A stretch of 64,000 bases of DNA from Sphingomonas_Q fennica_A (GCA_036946415.1 JAQIJD010000004.1:62001-126000), one strand, 5' to 3'. Positions 29,087 to 38,247 are shown, numbered from the stretch's first letter. A program made the numbers and translations. Notes: a model not told the origin generated them from the letters alone.

Positions 29087-29686
29087 TCAGGCCGTGACCT
29101 TGAGGCTGTTGATATAATCCTGGACGGAGCGCAGCCCCATCTCGTGCGCGACGACCAGGCTCTCGAGATGTTCGCGGCTGTTGACGAGCCCACGCGACAG
29201 GATCGTGCCGGCCGCATCCATCAGGACGGCGTGCGGCAGCTTGTCGACGTGGAAGGCGCGGCCCGCCTCCGGCCCGTTGACGAAGGCGTAGTCGCCAAGG
29301 CCCTGCGCCGCGATCAGCCGCGCCTGCACCGCGGGATCGTCATCGCCCACGAACACCAGCTCGACCCGCTCGGCCCTGGCGAACGACTTGGCCGCCGGGA
29401 TCAGATTCTTGCACAGCGGGCATTCGGCCGAGACGAACATCAGCAGCCGCATCGCAGCACCATGCAGCGGGCCGCCGATCTCGACCGGGCGGCCCGTCAT
29501 GTCGGTGAGATGGAGATGCGGCGCCGAATCGCCGACGGCGGGGCCGCGATCGGTGGTGAGCGCGCCGGCCGGCGCCACGCGCATGTGGAGCACGCCCACC
29601 TGCCGCGCCAGAGCGAGCAGCGCGACCGCCAGCCCGGCGATCACCAGCCAGGAGAGGCCTTGCGCTATCAGAAGGGCAGTCATCAT
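29087..29686 (-). CDS. mauD: MauD/AauD-type thioredoxin-like maturation protein
   Basis: A 199-residue membrane-anchored thioredoxin-fold protein needed to form the many disulfides of the TTQ small subunit. It has an N-terminal helix (AQGLSWLVIAGLAVALLALA) and a redox motif Cys89-Pro-Leu-Cys92 in FVSAECPLCKNLIP, followed by a cis-Pro region (VDKLPHAVLMD). The ATG at 29686 (with a second at 29683) is placed by a GAGAGGA ribosome site. It lies between mauE and the small-subunit gene, the order typical of aau/mau clusters. Confidence 0.9.
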   Translation of the reverse strand: MMTALLIAQGLSWLVIAGLAVALLALARQVGVLHMRVAPAGALTTDRGPAVGDSAPHLHLTDMTGRPVEIGGPLHGAAMRLLMFVSAECPLCKNLIPAAKSFARAERVELVFVGDDDPAVQARLIAAQGLGDYAFVNGPEAGRAFHVDKLPHAVLMDAAGTILSRGLVNSREHLESLVVAHEMGLRSVQDYINSLKVTA

Positions 29687-29714
29687 TGCGTCGATCCTCT
29701 CGGAGGGTGGTTCG

Positions 29715-30254
29715 TCAGGCGGCGGCCGGCGCCGGTGGCAGCGCCAGCAGCGCATCGAGCAGCAGCAGCAGCAGGAAGGCGGCGCCTCCGGCGGCTGCGG
29801 CGGCGAGATGGGTCAGACCGTCGAGCGGTCCGGCGAACGACGCCGGCAGGAGCGGCAGCAACGCCGCCGCCAGAAGCAGATTGCGGCGGACGAGCGCCAT
29901 CCTGAGCGGCTGGTGCAGCCCGCCGATGCCGCAACCGCAATCGATGCGGGCACGGCCGCGGCGGATGTTGATCGCCATCGCGGCCGCGAAGATCGTCAGC
30001 AACGCCGCCGCCGGCAGCGCCGCCCAGGCGGCCGCCCGCCCGCCCGCCAGCAGCGCGGTGGCGAGCAGCAGTTCGGCCGGCGGCAGCAGAGCCGCGGCGG
30101 GGCGGATGGCGGCGGGAGGCAGCAAGCGGTAATTGGCGATCACCGCCGGCAGTTCTGCCCGATGGCGCAGCTTGGCGATGCCGCCGAAGCCGAACAGCAG
30201 CGCGCAGCAGATGCCGGCGGCGGTGGCGAACGACAGCGCGATCGTGGCGAGCAT
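29715..30254 (-). CDS. mauE: MauE-family membrane protein
   Basis: A 179-residue polytopic inner-membrane protein of the MauE/DoxX-like family, needed with MauD for small-subunit disulfide formation. About five hydrophobic helices are visible, with an Arg/Cys loop IDCGCGIGG carrying the paired cysteines typical of MauE. It begins two bases after the large-subunit stop, which supports cotranscription. The C terminus is very Ala/Leu rich. Confidence 0.88.
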   Translation of the reverse strand: MLATIALSFATAAGICCALLFGFGGIAKLRHRAELPAVIANYRLLPPAAIRPAAALLPPAELLLATALLAGGRAAAWAALPAAALLTIFAAAMAINIRRGRARIDCGCGIGGLHQPLRMALVRRNLLLAAALLPLLPASFAGPLDGLTHLAAAAAGGAAFLLLLLLDALLALPPAPAAA

Positions 30255-30256
30255 GG

Positions 30257-31516
30257 TCAATTGCCCGTGATGCCGGCGGCGGACGGCGCGGGGGAGCCGG
30301 CCGGCGCCACGGGGGCGGCGGGCGTGCCGACGTCGGCGACGTAGATCAGCCCCTGCCCCGTCTTCTCGATCCGGCGCTTCTCCTCCATCGTCTGCGCATC
30401 GAGCACATAGGTCGTGCCCTCGTCGTCGTTGACGAAGATCAGCGGCGCCGCATCCTGCGTCACCTCGATATTGTGGACCTTGCCGGTCAGCGGCCGCCGC
30501 TTGACGACCTTGCGGGTGGCGAGGTCGAGATCCCAGATCTCCTCGCCATCTTCCTTGTGCGACCAATATTCGCCCTTGTGCATCAGCACGTAGAGGTGGC
30601 CGCTCGGCTTGTGCAGCGCCATCAGCTGGCTGCCGCCGGGCAGCCAGTTGACGACGAGCGGGGCCGTCGTCCCCTTGGGCACGCCGGCCGCCTCCTGCAA
30701 CGAGAAGGGCGCCGACACGGTAGGCGCGGCCCCCAGCGTCGCCTGATAGACGAGGCCGGTGTAGCTCAGGAACGTCGCCTGCCGCTTCGTCCGGTCGTAG
30801 ACGAAGTTGCTGAAGATCGGATCGGCGGTCGCCTGGAAGAAGGGCGCGCCGTGGGTGATCTTCGGCTTCGCGCCGGTCGTGTCGACCGTGGCGATCGCCC
30901 CGTCCGAACAGAGGGCGGCGAAGCCGACCGGGCTGGGCATCAGGCTGGCGCAGCCGGGCAGTTCGATCGAGCGGACGAACTTGCGCTTCGCCAGATCCAC
31001 CATGACCACCGACGAGGCCGGATCGTAATTGTAGACGTAGCCGGTTCGCCCGTCGTCGCTCAGGATGAAATTCTGCTTGAAGCCGCCGACGATGATGTGG
31101 CCGGGGATCGGGATTTCCGTTTCAAGCTTCAGCGCGGTGGTGTCGTAGACGGCGACGAAATCCTGCCGCGTGCCGCGATTGCCGCGCGTCCAGATCGTGT
31201 CGGCGACATAATAATATCTGCCGGCGGGATCGATCGCGATGTCGCCGCGGCTGCTGTTGTCGATCTCGCCCCGCATCTTGCCGGTCGCCCCGTCGAAGAT
31301 GCGCGTGCCGCCGAAGCCGAATCCGCCGCGGACATAGGCCCATTGCGGCTGCGGGGGCAGCATGGTGAGGACGGTCGCCTCCTCGGGCTGAAGGTCCGCC
31401 GTGGCGGACGGGGCGGCCACGGGGGCGGGCGGTGCCTCGGTAACCTGTGCGCCGGCGGCCGCCGCCAGCCCGATCAGCCCCAGCGCTGCGCCCCTGCCGG
31501 ATTTCATCAACGTCAT
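30257..31516 (-). CDS. aauB: TTQ amine dehydrogenase large (heavy) subunit
   Basis: The non-catalytic alpha subunit that forms a seven-bladed propeller and supports the TTQ small subunit in the periplasm. The 419-residue precursor has a signal peptide (GAALGLIGLAAAAGAQV) and blade repeats such as WAYVRGGFGFGGTRIFDGATG, RGDIAIDPAGRYYYVADTIW and PIFVNDDEGTTYVLDA-like strands. The residue that gates the substrate channel cannot be assigned by eye. First gene of a minus-strand operon large subunit-mauE-mauD-small subunit-cytochrome c. The last 30 residues are Pro/Ala rich. Confidence 0.93.
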   Translation of the reverse strand: MTLMKSGRGAALGLIGLAAAAGAQVTEAPPAPVAAPSATADLQPEEATVLTMLPPQPQWAYVRGGFGFGGTRIFDGATGKMRGEIDNSSRGDIAIDPAGRYYYVADTIWTRGNRGTRQDFVAVYDTTALKLETEIPIPGHIIVGGFKQNFILSDDGRTGYVYNYDPASSVVMVDLAKRKFVRSIELPGCASLMPSPVGFAALCSDGAIATVDTTGAKPKITHGAPFFQATADPIFSNFVYDRTKRQATFLSYTGLVYQATLGAAPTVSAPFSLQEAAGVPKGTTAPLVVNWLPGGSQLMALHKPSGHLYVLMHKGEYWSHKEDGEEIWDLDLATRKVVKRRPLTGKVHNIEVTQDAAPLIFVNDDEGTTYVLDAQTMEEKRRIEKTGQGLIYVADVGTPAAPVAPAGSPAPSAAGITGN

Positions 31517-31691
31517 GGTCTCACCCCCCTGTCAGGTTCGGCCCGCTCCGACGGATGTCCCGCGCCCCGCCGCGTCGTCGAACAAGAAGCTGAACGATCG
31601 TCAAGCTTTGGTCAAGCGTCGTTCGCTGCGCCGCGGCAATTGACGAATGCTTGATGATCGTCCTAGGTCTGGACGACTTCGGAGGGTACGG
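31517..31691. promoter_or_regulatory. Divergent promoter region of the amine dehydrogenase operon and a cytochrome c
   Basis: This 175-base region separates the two divergent units. An inverted repeat has arms AACGATCGTCAAG (31593-31605) and CTTGATGATCGTC (31650-31662), 44 bases apart, differing at two positions. The inter-arm segment contains further TTGAC elements on both strands, such as TTGACG at 31640-31645. These are candidate operators or -35 boxes. The assignment is a suggestion from pattern only. Confidence 0.5.
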
Positions 31692-32156
31692 ATGCGACGG
31701 CTGATCGGGATCGTGGCGGTTTTGGCGGCAGGGGCCGGGGCGCAGGCGGCGGCGCCCGACGTGCTGTTCGCGCAGCGCTGCGCGATGTGCCACCAGGCGA
31801 ATGGCGCGGGCCTGCCCGGCCAGTTTCCGCGGCTCGCCGGTCGCGCCGCCACGCTGGCGCAGTCCCCGCCGGGGCGGCGCTATCTGGCGCTGGTGATGCT
31901 GAACGGCATCAGCGGCACGATCGCGGCCGACGGCCAGACCTATGCCGGGCTGATGCCGTCGCTGGCCGCACTGCCCGATACCGATCTCGCCGCGGTGCTG
32001 ACCCACGCCGTCCGCCTGGCGCCGCCGGCCAAGGGGCCGAAGCCCGCCCCCTTCACCCCCGCCGAAATCGCGGCGGTGCGCAAGGAAGGCCCGCTCGGCA
32101 TGGCGCGGATGCCGGCGGAACGGAAGGCGCTTGCCGGCGCCGGCCTGCTGCCCTGA
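31692..32156 (+). CDS. Exported class I cytochrome c
   Basis: A 154-residue periplasmic cytochrome with a signal peptide (LIGIVAVLAAGAGAQA) and heme motif Cys30-Ala-Met-Cys33-His34. GLPGQFPRLAGRAATLAQ and LMPSLAALPDTDLAAVLTHAV are typical of small cytochrome c domains of the quinone-oxidase-linked type. A GGAGGG site precedes the ATG. Divergent from the TTQ dehydrogenase operon, it is a candidate electron acceptor for that enzyme, the job that azurin or amicyanin does elsewhere; neither is encoded nearby. Confidence 0.85.
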   Translation: MRRLIGIVAVLAAGAGAQAAAPDVLFAQRCAMCHQANGAGLPGQFPRLAGRAATLAQSPPGRRYLALVMLNGISGTIAADGQTYAGLMPSLAALPDTDLAAVLTHAVRLAPPAKGPKPAPFTPAEIAAVRKEGPLGMARMPAERKALAGAGLLP

Positions 32157-32159
32157 TCG

Positions 32160-33284
32160 TCAGGCGCGGCTGAAGCGCCGCGCCCGCCCCGCCCGCAGCG
32201 GCATCAGCAGCACCACCGCGCCGGCCACCGCCATCATCGCAAGCGCGGTCAGGCCCGGCAGGCCGCCGCCACGAATCGCCAGCGCACCGAACGGACCGCC
32301 CGCCGCCATCGCCGCGCATTGGCCGAGTGTTACGAGCCGCCGTTCGCGTGCGGTGCCGCAGCCGGCCATCGCCCAGCCGCCGAGGCGGATCGTGGCGATC
32401 GTCGTGCCGGCGTTGAACGCAGCCATGGCAGCAAGGTACGGCAGCAGCCCACCGCCCGGCGGCAGCAGCATCGGCGCAAGCATCGCCACCCCGCATATCG
32501 CCGTGGTGCGCGCGGCGGCCTGGCGCGGCGGCCGCAGCGCCGCGATCAGCCCCGCCGGAATGCTGGCAAGCGACGCACCGGCGATCGCGAGTTCGGCGGC
32601 ATGCGCATCCAGCCCGGCCGCGGTGCCGGCCAGCCCCAGATAGCTCCAGATCATCACCGTCGGCACCAGCATCATCGCCAACGCGATCAGATGAGCGGTC
32701 ATCGCGCCGCCCGGCGGGGCGGGATCCGGCGGCAGCGGCGTCACCGTCGGCGCGCGACGCGCCGGCGCGGACAGGAGCAGCCCACCGGCGATCAGCGGCA
32801 CCACCGCCAATGCGGCGAGCGCGAAGCGCGCGTCGCGCCACGCGGCCATCACCGGCAGGACAACCATCACGACGCTCGCCAGCAATTGCTGCAGCAGGAC
32901 GATGGTGCCGATCGCACGATGCGGCCGATCGCGCGCGGCAGCGGCATTGGCGCGCGCCAGCAGCAGGCCCATTCCCGCGCCCAGCAGCGCCCGCGCCACC
33001 ATTGCCGCCGCCGGTGACGGGGCAAGCGCCAGGCCGATCGAGGCGGCCAGCGCCAGCGCCGCCGCCGCGATCGCCGCCGGGCGGCCTGCGGCACCCGATA
33101 CCGCCCAGCACAGCATCGCCCCGCCCGTCATGCCGATCTGCCCGGCGCCCATCACCCAGCCGACATCGGCCGGAGCGACCGCGCCATTTTCCACGAGCAG
33201 CGCGAGCAGGACCGGCTCGATCCCTACGTGCAGAGCGGCCAATGCCGCAACCGTCCGATGCCGCATATCTGCCCATGGATGCAT
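32160..33284 (-). CDS. MFS-family transporter
   Basis: A polytopic protein of about 374 residues with ten to twelve hydrophobic helices, small-residue-rich throughout, and a basic cytoplasmic loop (RARRFSRA) at the C terminus. The ATG at 33284 is preferred because GGGGA lies 8 bases upstream; GTG at 33326 and ATG at 33299 are alternatives. It follows the TPR-sulfotransferase on the same strand. The substrate is unknown. Its stop lies 3 bases from the convergent cytochrome gene's stop. Confidence 0.75.
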   Translation of the reverse strand: MHPWADMRHRTVAALAALHVGIEPVLLALLVENGAVAPADVGWVMGAGQIGMTGGAMLCWAVSGAAGRPAAIAAAALALAASIGLALAPSPAAAMVARALLGAGMGLLLARANAAAARDRPHRAIGTIVLLQQLLASVVMVVLPVMAAWRDARFALAALAVVPLIAGGLLLSAPARRAPTVTPLPPDPAPPGGAMTAHLIALAMMLVPTVMIWSYLGLAGTAAGLDAHAAELAIAGASLASIPAGLIAALRPPRQAAARTTAICGVAMLAPMLLPPGGGLLPYLAAMAAFNAGTTIATIRLGGWAMAGCGTARERRLVTLGQCAAMAAGGPFGALAIRGGGLPGLTALAMMAVAGAVVLLMPLRAGRARRFSRA

Positions 33285-33344
33285 CAATCGAGTCCCCATC
33301 CGCGTCGACCAATGGTCTGTCGACACGATCGGGATTGCAATCGC

Positions 33345-35372
33345 CTATTTTGGCGGCACTTCCGGGTAGAGCGTGGCGACCGGTCCGAGCGTTTCGATCA
33401 GCGGCGCCAATTCCGGCTCGAAGCGGCGCCAATGGGCCACGGCATCGGTGAAGATCGGCGTGCGCACCTGTTCCGAACTGGCTGTCCTGACCGAACGGGT
33501 ATTGCGCCAGAAAGCGAGGCATTCCTCTTCGAACGGCAATCCGACCGCCGCCAGCAGGCGCTCCACCTCGCCCCGCGTATCGGCGACCATCCGTTCGTAG
33601 ATCACGCGATGGACGCGGCCCGGCATCGCCGCATCGAACGCCGCCATCTGCGCCACATAGTCCCGGTAATAGCGGCCGACATCGACCAGATCGTAGGAAA
33701 AGGCCTGACCGCGCGCGAAATGCTGCTTCCACGCCGAAAAGCAGCAGCCGACCGGGTGACGGCGCGCGTCGATGATCTTCGCGTTGGGCAAAATCAGCTG
33801 GATGAGGCCGACGTGCTGCCAATTGTTCGGCATCTTGTCGACGAAGAAGGGCCGGTCGGTACGGCGGTTGGCACGCGTCCGTTCCAGATATTCTTCGCCC
33901 AGCCGCCGTCTGTCCTCCGCATCCAGCCCTGCGACGATGTCGGCATAGGGCACCGGGCGGCCGTCCCGCTCGACGCTGGCGAGGCGGGCGGCCATCATCA
34001 TCAGGTCGGGCAGTTCCATCGTCCCCTCGACCTGGCTGTGGCTGGAGAGGATCTGTTCGACCAGCGTCGATCCCGAACGGGGCAGGCCGACGATGAAGAT
34101 CGGATCGGGCGCCGGGCAGCCGCCGCCGGCCCGCGCCGACAGGAACGGCGCGTCGAACAGCGCCGCCGCCGCCACCGTCTCGGCATGGAGCGCATCGGCG
34201 TCATAGGGCAGCGCGGCACGGCGCAGGCGATTGCCCACATCATAGGCGGCGAAGGCGGCGCGATCGTCGCCCGCGTCCTCCAGCGCCTTGCCCAAGGCGA
34301 AGTGGAGATGGAGGCGATCGTCGTCGGTGGCGGCGCCGGCCAGCGCCTGCCGCATCGCGCCGATATCCGCCGCGTCCAGTTTCACCGTCTTCAGATTGGC
34401 GAGGCTCCACCACGCCTCGCCAAGCGACGGCAGCAGGGCGATGGCCCGGCGATAGGCGGTGATCCCGTCCGCCTGCCGCCCCAGCGTCTTGCAGACATGG
34501 CCGAGGTTGAGCCAGGTGCGCGGCTGGGCGGGGTGGCGGGCGAGCAACCCTTCGTAGAGCAGCCGCGCGCCTTCCTGGTCGCCGACGCGGACGAGCAGCG
34601 ACGCCTTCAGCATCAGATGTTCGGGATCACCGGGAGCAGCGGCAAGCAACCGCTCGGCCTCGTCAAGCGCCTCGGGCACGCGGTTCATCCGGCTGAGCAC
34701 GCGCGCGAGCAATTCGCGCGCGGCGGTGAAGCCGGGCGACAATTGAAGCGCGCGGCGCAGCAGCGTGACCGCGTCGGCACCGCGACCGATCCGCCAGGCG
34801 ATCTCGCCCAGCATGCGCGTCGCGGCGAAATCGTCGGGCCGGATGCGCAGCCGATCGCGCAGCAGCGCCTCCGCTTGCGGGATGCGGCCCTCTCCCATCG
34901 CCACCGCCGCCTCGATCAGCAACGGATCCCGCGTCGCGGCGCGCAACGCGGAAAGGGCGGCGGCATCGGCCTCCGCCTCGCGCCCGGCCTGCCGGAGGAC
35001 GGCAGCGAGCGCCGACCAGATTTGCGCCGAATCCGGCTTTGCGGCGGCGGCGCGACGGAGCGTGGCGACAGCCGCCGTCTCATCCCCGAGCGCTGCCTCG
35101 ACAAGCCCGAGCTCGAGCGCCACGGCCGGCGCGCGCGGCTGTGCCACCGCCAGCGAGGATAGCAGGTCGCGGGCCTCGGCCAGTGCCCCGGTGCGCCGCA
35201 GCGCCTGGCCCTCGATCAGCCGGGCCAGGGGGTGGCCCGGCACCGCCGCCAGTATCGCCGACGCCTGCGCCAGGGCCAGCGCCGGATCCGCCTCCACCAA
35301 ATGCGCGGCGTGGGCCAGCGCCTCCGCAACGTTACCGGTCTCCCTCACGCCCTCCGTCGCCGTCGTCGCCAT
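33345..35372 (-). CDS. TPR-repeat protein with C-terminal sulfotransferase domain
   Basis: A 675-residue two-domain protein. The N-terminal 380 or so residues are tetratricopeptide-like helix pairs (for example PAQPRTWLNLGHVCKTLGRQ and DGITAYRRAIALLPSLGEAWW). The C-terminal part is a PAPS-dependent sulfotransferase with the 5'-phosphosulfate loop FIVGLPRSGSTLVEQIL near residue 424 and a later RRHPVGCCFSAWKQ segment. Such proteins sit next to TonB receptors in many sphingomonads; what is sulfated is not known. A GGAGGA site precedes the ATG. It is divergent from the receptor gene. Confidence 0.85.
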   Translation of the reverse strand: MATTATEGVRETGNVAEALAHAAHLVEADPALALAQASAILAAVPGHPLARLIEGQALRRTGALAEARDLLSSLAVAQPRAPAVALELGLVEAALGDETAAVATLRRAAAAKPDSAQIWSALAAVLRQAGREAEADAAALSALRAATRDPLLIEAAVAMGEGRIPQAEALLRDRLRIRPDDFAATRMLGEIAWRIGRGADAVTLLRRALQLSPGFTAARELLARVLSRMNRVPEALDEAERLLAAAPGDPEHLMLKASLLVRVGDQEGARLLYEGLLARHPAQPRTWLNLGHVCKTLGRQADGITAYRRAIALLPSLGEAWWSLANLKTVKLDAADIGAMRQALAGAATDDDRLHLHFALGKALEDAGDDRAAFAAYDVGNRLRRAALPYDADALHAETVAAAALFDAPFLSARAGGGCPAPDPIFIVGLPRSGSTLVEQILSSHSQVEGTMELPDLMMMAARLASVERDGRPVPYADIVAGLDAEDRRRLGEEYLERTRANRRTDRPFFVDKMPNNWQHVGLIQLILPNAKIIDARRHPVGCCFSAWKQHFARGQAFSYDLVDVGRYYRDYVAQMAAFDAAMPGRVHRVIYERMVADTRGEVERLLAAVGLPFEEECLAFWRNTRSVRTASSEQVRTPIFTDAVAHWRRFEPELAPLIETLGPVATLYPEVPPK

Positions 35373-35658
35373 CCCGTCCTCCGCCGCATCGCAGCAAAGC
35401 TATGGCGATCGTCCAATATTGTCGATGGGCGATCGTCATTTCGCTTCCGTACATATCGCGCTTGACAGCGGCAGCAGCTTGACCGCTACTCACAAACTTG
35501 ACGGTCGACCGACAATCGAACGGTGCACCGTCGATGCACGACGCCGCACCCAACAGACGGCGCGTGACGCAGGGAACCATATCCAGAGATCCGGGCATCC
35601 GGACGCGGCTTTTGCGGAGAGGCAGGGAGAAAGACACAGCGAACAAGGGGGTTTCCAG
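35373..35658. promoter_or_regulatory. Divergent intergenic region between TPR-sulfotransferase and TonB receptor
   Basis: This 286-base region holds no gene. It is locally AT-richer near 35405-35470, with ATTGTCGATGGGCGATCGTC and CGTACATATCGCGC. CTTGAC occurs three times at 35461, 35478 and 35497, 17 and 19 bases apart, as tandem -35-like boxes facing the receptor gene. Purine-rich runs (GGAGAAAG near 35627, AAGGGGG at 35645) precede the receptor ATG. Confidence 0.5.
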
Positions 35659-38178
35659 ATGATCGATGCGATGCCCATGCGCCGGTTCCGTGCGCCGTTC
35701 CTGCTCGGCGTGACGACGATGCTGACGCCGTTGGCGGCAACGGGCGCGCTTCGCGCCGCAGCCCCGGCTGCGATGCCCGAGGCCGCCATGCCCGAGGCCG
35801 CCGTGCCCGAACCTGCCGCACCCGAACCCGCGGCGCCCGAACCGGAGGCGCTGGGCGATGTCGTCGTCACCGCCACGCGCGTTTCCCAAAGCATCCAGCG
35901 CGTGCCGATCAGCATCCAGGCGCTGACGCCGGAAAAGCTGTCCGAGCGGCAGGTCGTGAATTTCGCAGACTACGTCAATCTGCTGCCCAGCGTCAGCTTC
36001 TCGTCGCTGGGGCCGGGCCGCAACAACGTCTTCTTTCGCGGCATCGCGTCCGACGCGGGCCTGCCTACGGTCGGCGTGTATATCGACGATATCCCGGTCA
36101 ATCAGGCCGGCCGGCTGGTCGACGTGCACATCTACGATGTCGAACGGGTCGAGGCGCTGTCGGGGCCGCAGGGCACGCTGTTCGGCGCCAGCTCGCTCGC
36201 CGGCACGCTGCGCATCATCACCAAGAAGCCCAGCACCAAAGGTTTCGAAGCGGGCTACGATGCGCAGGTCAACAAGTTCGGCAAGGGCGATTTCGGCGGG
36301 ATGCTGGAAGGCTTCACCAACATTCCGGTGACCGAGGACATCGCCATCCGCCTGATGGGCTTCTACAAGCGCGACGGCGGCTATATCGACAATCGCCCCA
36401 ATTCACTGACCTATCAGCTGGGCGACGACGATCCCTCGACGACCTTCACGATCGACAATGCACGCTTCGTGAAGAAGGATTTCAACACCAACACCGAATA
36501 TGGCGGGCGTGCCGCGGTCGGCATCGATCTCAGCGAAAGCTGGTCGGTGCTGGGCGAGGTCACCGCGCAGAAGCTGAACGCCAAGGGTGCGTTCAATTTC
36601 GATCCGCGCGTCGGCGATCTCGCCGTCCACGATTACAACCCGACCTTCAACCGCGACAAATGGTATCAGGCGGCGCTGACCATCCAGGGCAAGATCGGCG
36701 ATCTCGACCTCGTCTCGTCGACCGGCTGGTTCCAACGCAAGATCGAGAATGCCAACGATTACACCTATTACACCGTCACCTACGACAATTTCGGGCCGGG
36801 CTACGAATCCTACCTGCAATTCCACGACCGCACGAGCGGTGCGCTGATCGATCCGACGCAACAATATCGCGGCAACAACCGCTACAGGAAATTCACCCAG
36901 GAAGTCCGGCTGAGCACGCCGAAGGAATGGCGCTTCCGGGCGACGGCGGGCGGTTTCTACCAATGGCAGAAGGCGCTGATCGACAGCGACTATTACATCC
37001 CCGGCCTCGCCAACGCCTTCACCCTTTCCTGCCCGACGGCGGCGCGCGTCAATCCGGCGGCCCTGCCGGCCTGTCCGGACGGCACCGCCAATGTCGCGAC
37101 GTTCCGGGCGGTGAAGCGCGATGCCTTCTACCTGGTCGAGCAAAATACCACGCTGAAGGATTATGCACTGTTCGCCGAAGCCTCGTTCGACATCGTCTCG
37201 AACCTGACGGCGACGGGCGGCATCCGCCACTTCAAGGCGGAAAACCTCGTCTACGGCTTCGGGGGCGTGCGCGGCAGCGCGATCCGCGCAGGCTGCGCGA
37301 TCCCCTTCGCCGCGGAACGGATCACCTGCGTCAACACCAACATTCCCTATAAGGAAACCGGCGAGACCTATCGCGCCAACCTCACCTGGCAGATCACGCC
37401 GTCGAAGATGGTCTATGCGACCTATTCGACCGGCTTCCGGCCCGGCGGCGGCAACCGCATCGCCCCCAACAATCCCTATCGGGCCGACACGCTCGACAAT
37501 TACGAGGCCGGCTTCAAGACGAGCTGGGGTCGTAACTTCCGCTTCAATGGCGCCGTCTATTACGAGGAATGGAAGGGCGTCCAATATGCGGTGGTGCCGT
37601 TCGGCTTCCAGGGCGCCGGGCTGACCGTCAATGCCGGCGATGCGCGGGTCTATGGCATCGAACTGGACGCCGACCTGAGGCTGGGGCCGGTCACGCTATC
37701 GGGATCGGGCGCGTTCAACGACGCCAAGCTCGCCACCGACTTCTGCAACCTCGATCCCGTGCTGCGCGTCGTGCAGCTGACGAGCTGTACGGGCGCGGGG
37801 GTCGCCGCGGCCAAGGGCACGCGGCTGCCGCGGCAACCGCGCCTCAAGCTGCAGGGATCGGCGCGCTACGACCGGCAGATCGGCGCCTTCGACGCTTATC
37901 TGCAGGGGGTGATCTTCTATCAATCCTCCAGCACCTCGAACCTCGACACCTTCAAGAACGGCCTGCTCGGCAATACGCCCGGCTTCGCCAGCATGGACTT
38001 TTCGATCGGGGCGCGGCGGGGCGGCATGACCTACGAACTCTTCCTCCAGAACGCCTTCGATCGACGCGGCCAGCTGAGCAAGAACACCTTCTGCTCGATC
38101 GAATATTGTGCCGATTCGTCGCGCACGTTCCCGATCAAGCCGCAGTTCTTCGGCGCCCGCGTCGCCCAGCGATTCTGA
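35659..38178 (+). CDS. TonB-dependent outer-membrane receptor
   Basis: An 839-residue receptor that uses TonB energy to import a ligand across the outer membrane. It has a signal peptide, then a Pro/Glu/Ala repeat (MPEAA, PEPAA units at about 31-60), a TonB-box-like start DVVVTATRV, a plug domain (RVPISIQALTPEKLSERQVV, GIASDAGLPTVGVYIDDIPV) and a long barrel ending in the aromatic VAQRF. ATG 35659 is favoured by AAGGGGG 8 bases upstream. Divergent from the TPR-sulfotransferase. The fecA-like secretin domain is absent. The ligand is unknown. Confidence 0.9.
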   Translation: MIDAMPMRRFRAPFLLGVTTMLTPLAATGALRAAAPAAMPEAAMPEAAVPEPAAPEPAAPEPEALGDVVVTATRVSQSIQRVPISIQALTPEKLSERQVVNFADYVNLLPSVSFSSLGPGRNNVFFRGIASDAGLPTVGVYIDDIPVNQAGRLVDVHIYDVERVEALSGPQGTLFGASSLAGTLRIITKKPSTKGFEAGYDAQVNKFGKGDFGGMLEGFTNIPVTEDIAIRLMGFYKRDGGYIDNRPNSLTYQLGDDDPSTTFTIDNARFVKKDFNTNTEYGGRAAVGIDLSESWSVLGEVTAQKLNAKGAFNFDPRVGDLAVHDYNPTFNRDKWYQAALTIQGKIGDLDLVSSTGWFQRKIENANDYTYYTVTYDNFGPGYESYLQFHDRTSGALIDPTQQYRGNNRYRKFTQEVRLSTPKEWRFRATAGGFYQWQKALIDSDYYIPGLANAFTLSCPTAARVNPAALPACPDGTANVATFRAVKRDAFYLVEQNTTLKDYALFAEASFDIVSNLTATGGIRHFKAENLVYGFGGVRGSAIRAGCAIPFAAERITCVNTNIPYKETGETYRANLTWQITPSKMVYATYSTGFRPGGGNRIAPNNPYRADTLDNYEAGFKTSWGRNFRFNGAVYYEEWKGVQYAVVPFGFQGAGLTVNAGDARVYGIELDADLRLGPVTLSGSGAFNDAKLATDFCNLDPVLRVVQLTSCTGAGVAAAKGTRLPRQPRLKLQGSARYDRQIGAFDAYLQGVIFYQSSSTSNLDTFKNGLLGNTPGFASMDFSIGARRGGMTYELFLQNAFDRRGQLSKNTFCSIEYCADSSRTFPIKPQFFGARVAQRF

Positions 38179-38247
38179 AGCGATGGCGCTGGCGCCGTTC
38201 CCGCGTCGCGCTAGGATGCGGCGAGGGCGACGGCGAGGGCGAGGCAT

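Noticed and set aside
27970..31516. Reading the amine dehydrogenase cluster as a methylamine (mau) operon
   Set aside because: No mauF, mauG, amicyanin or mauL/M/N genes are present, and the small-subunit numbering fits the aromatic-amine type better. The name is left open only for shared families MauD and MauE.
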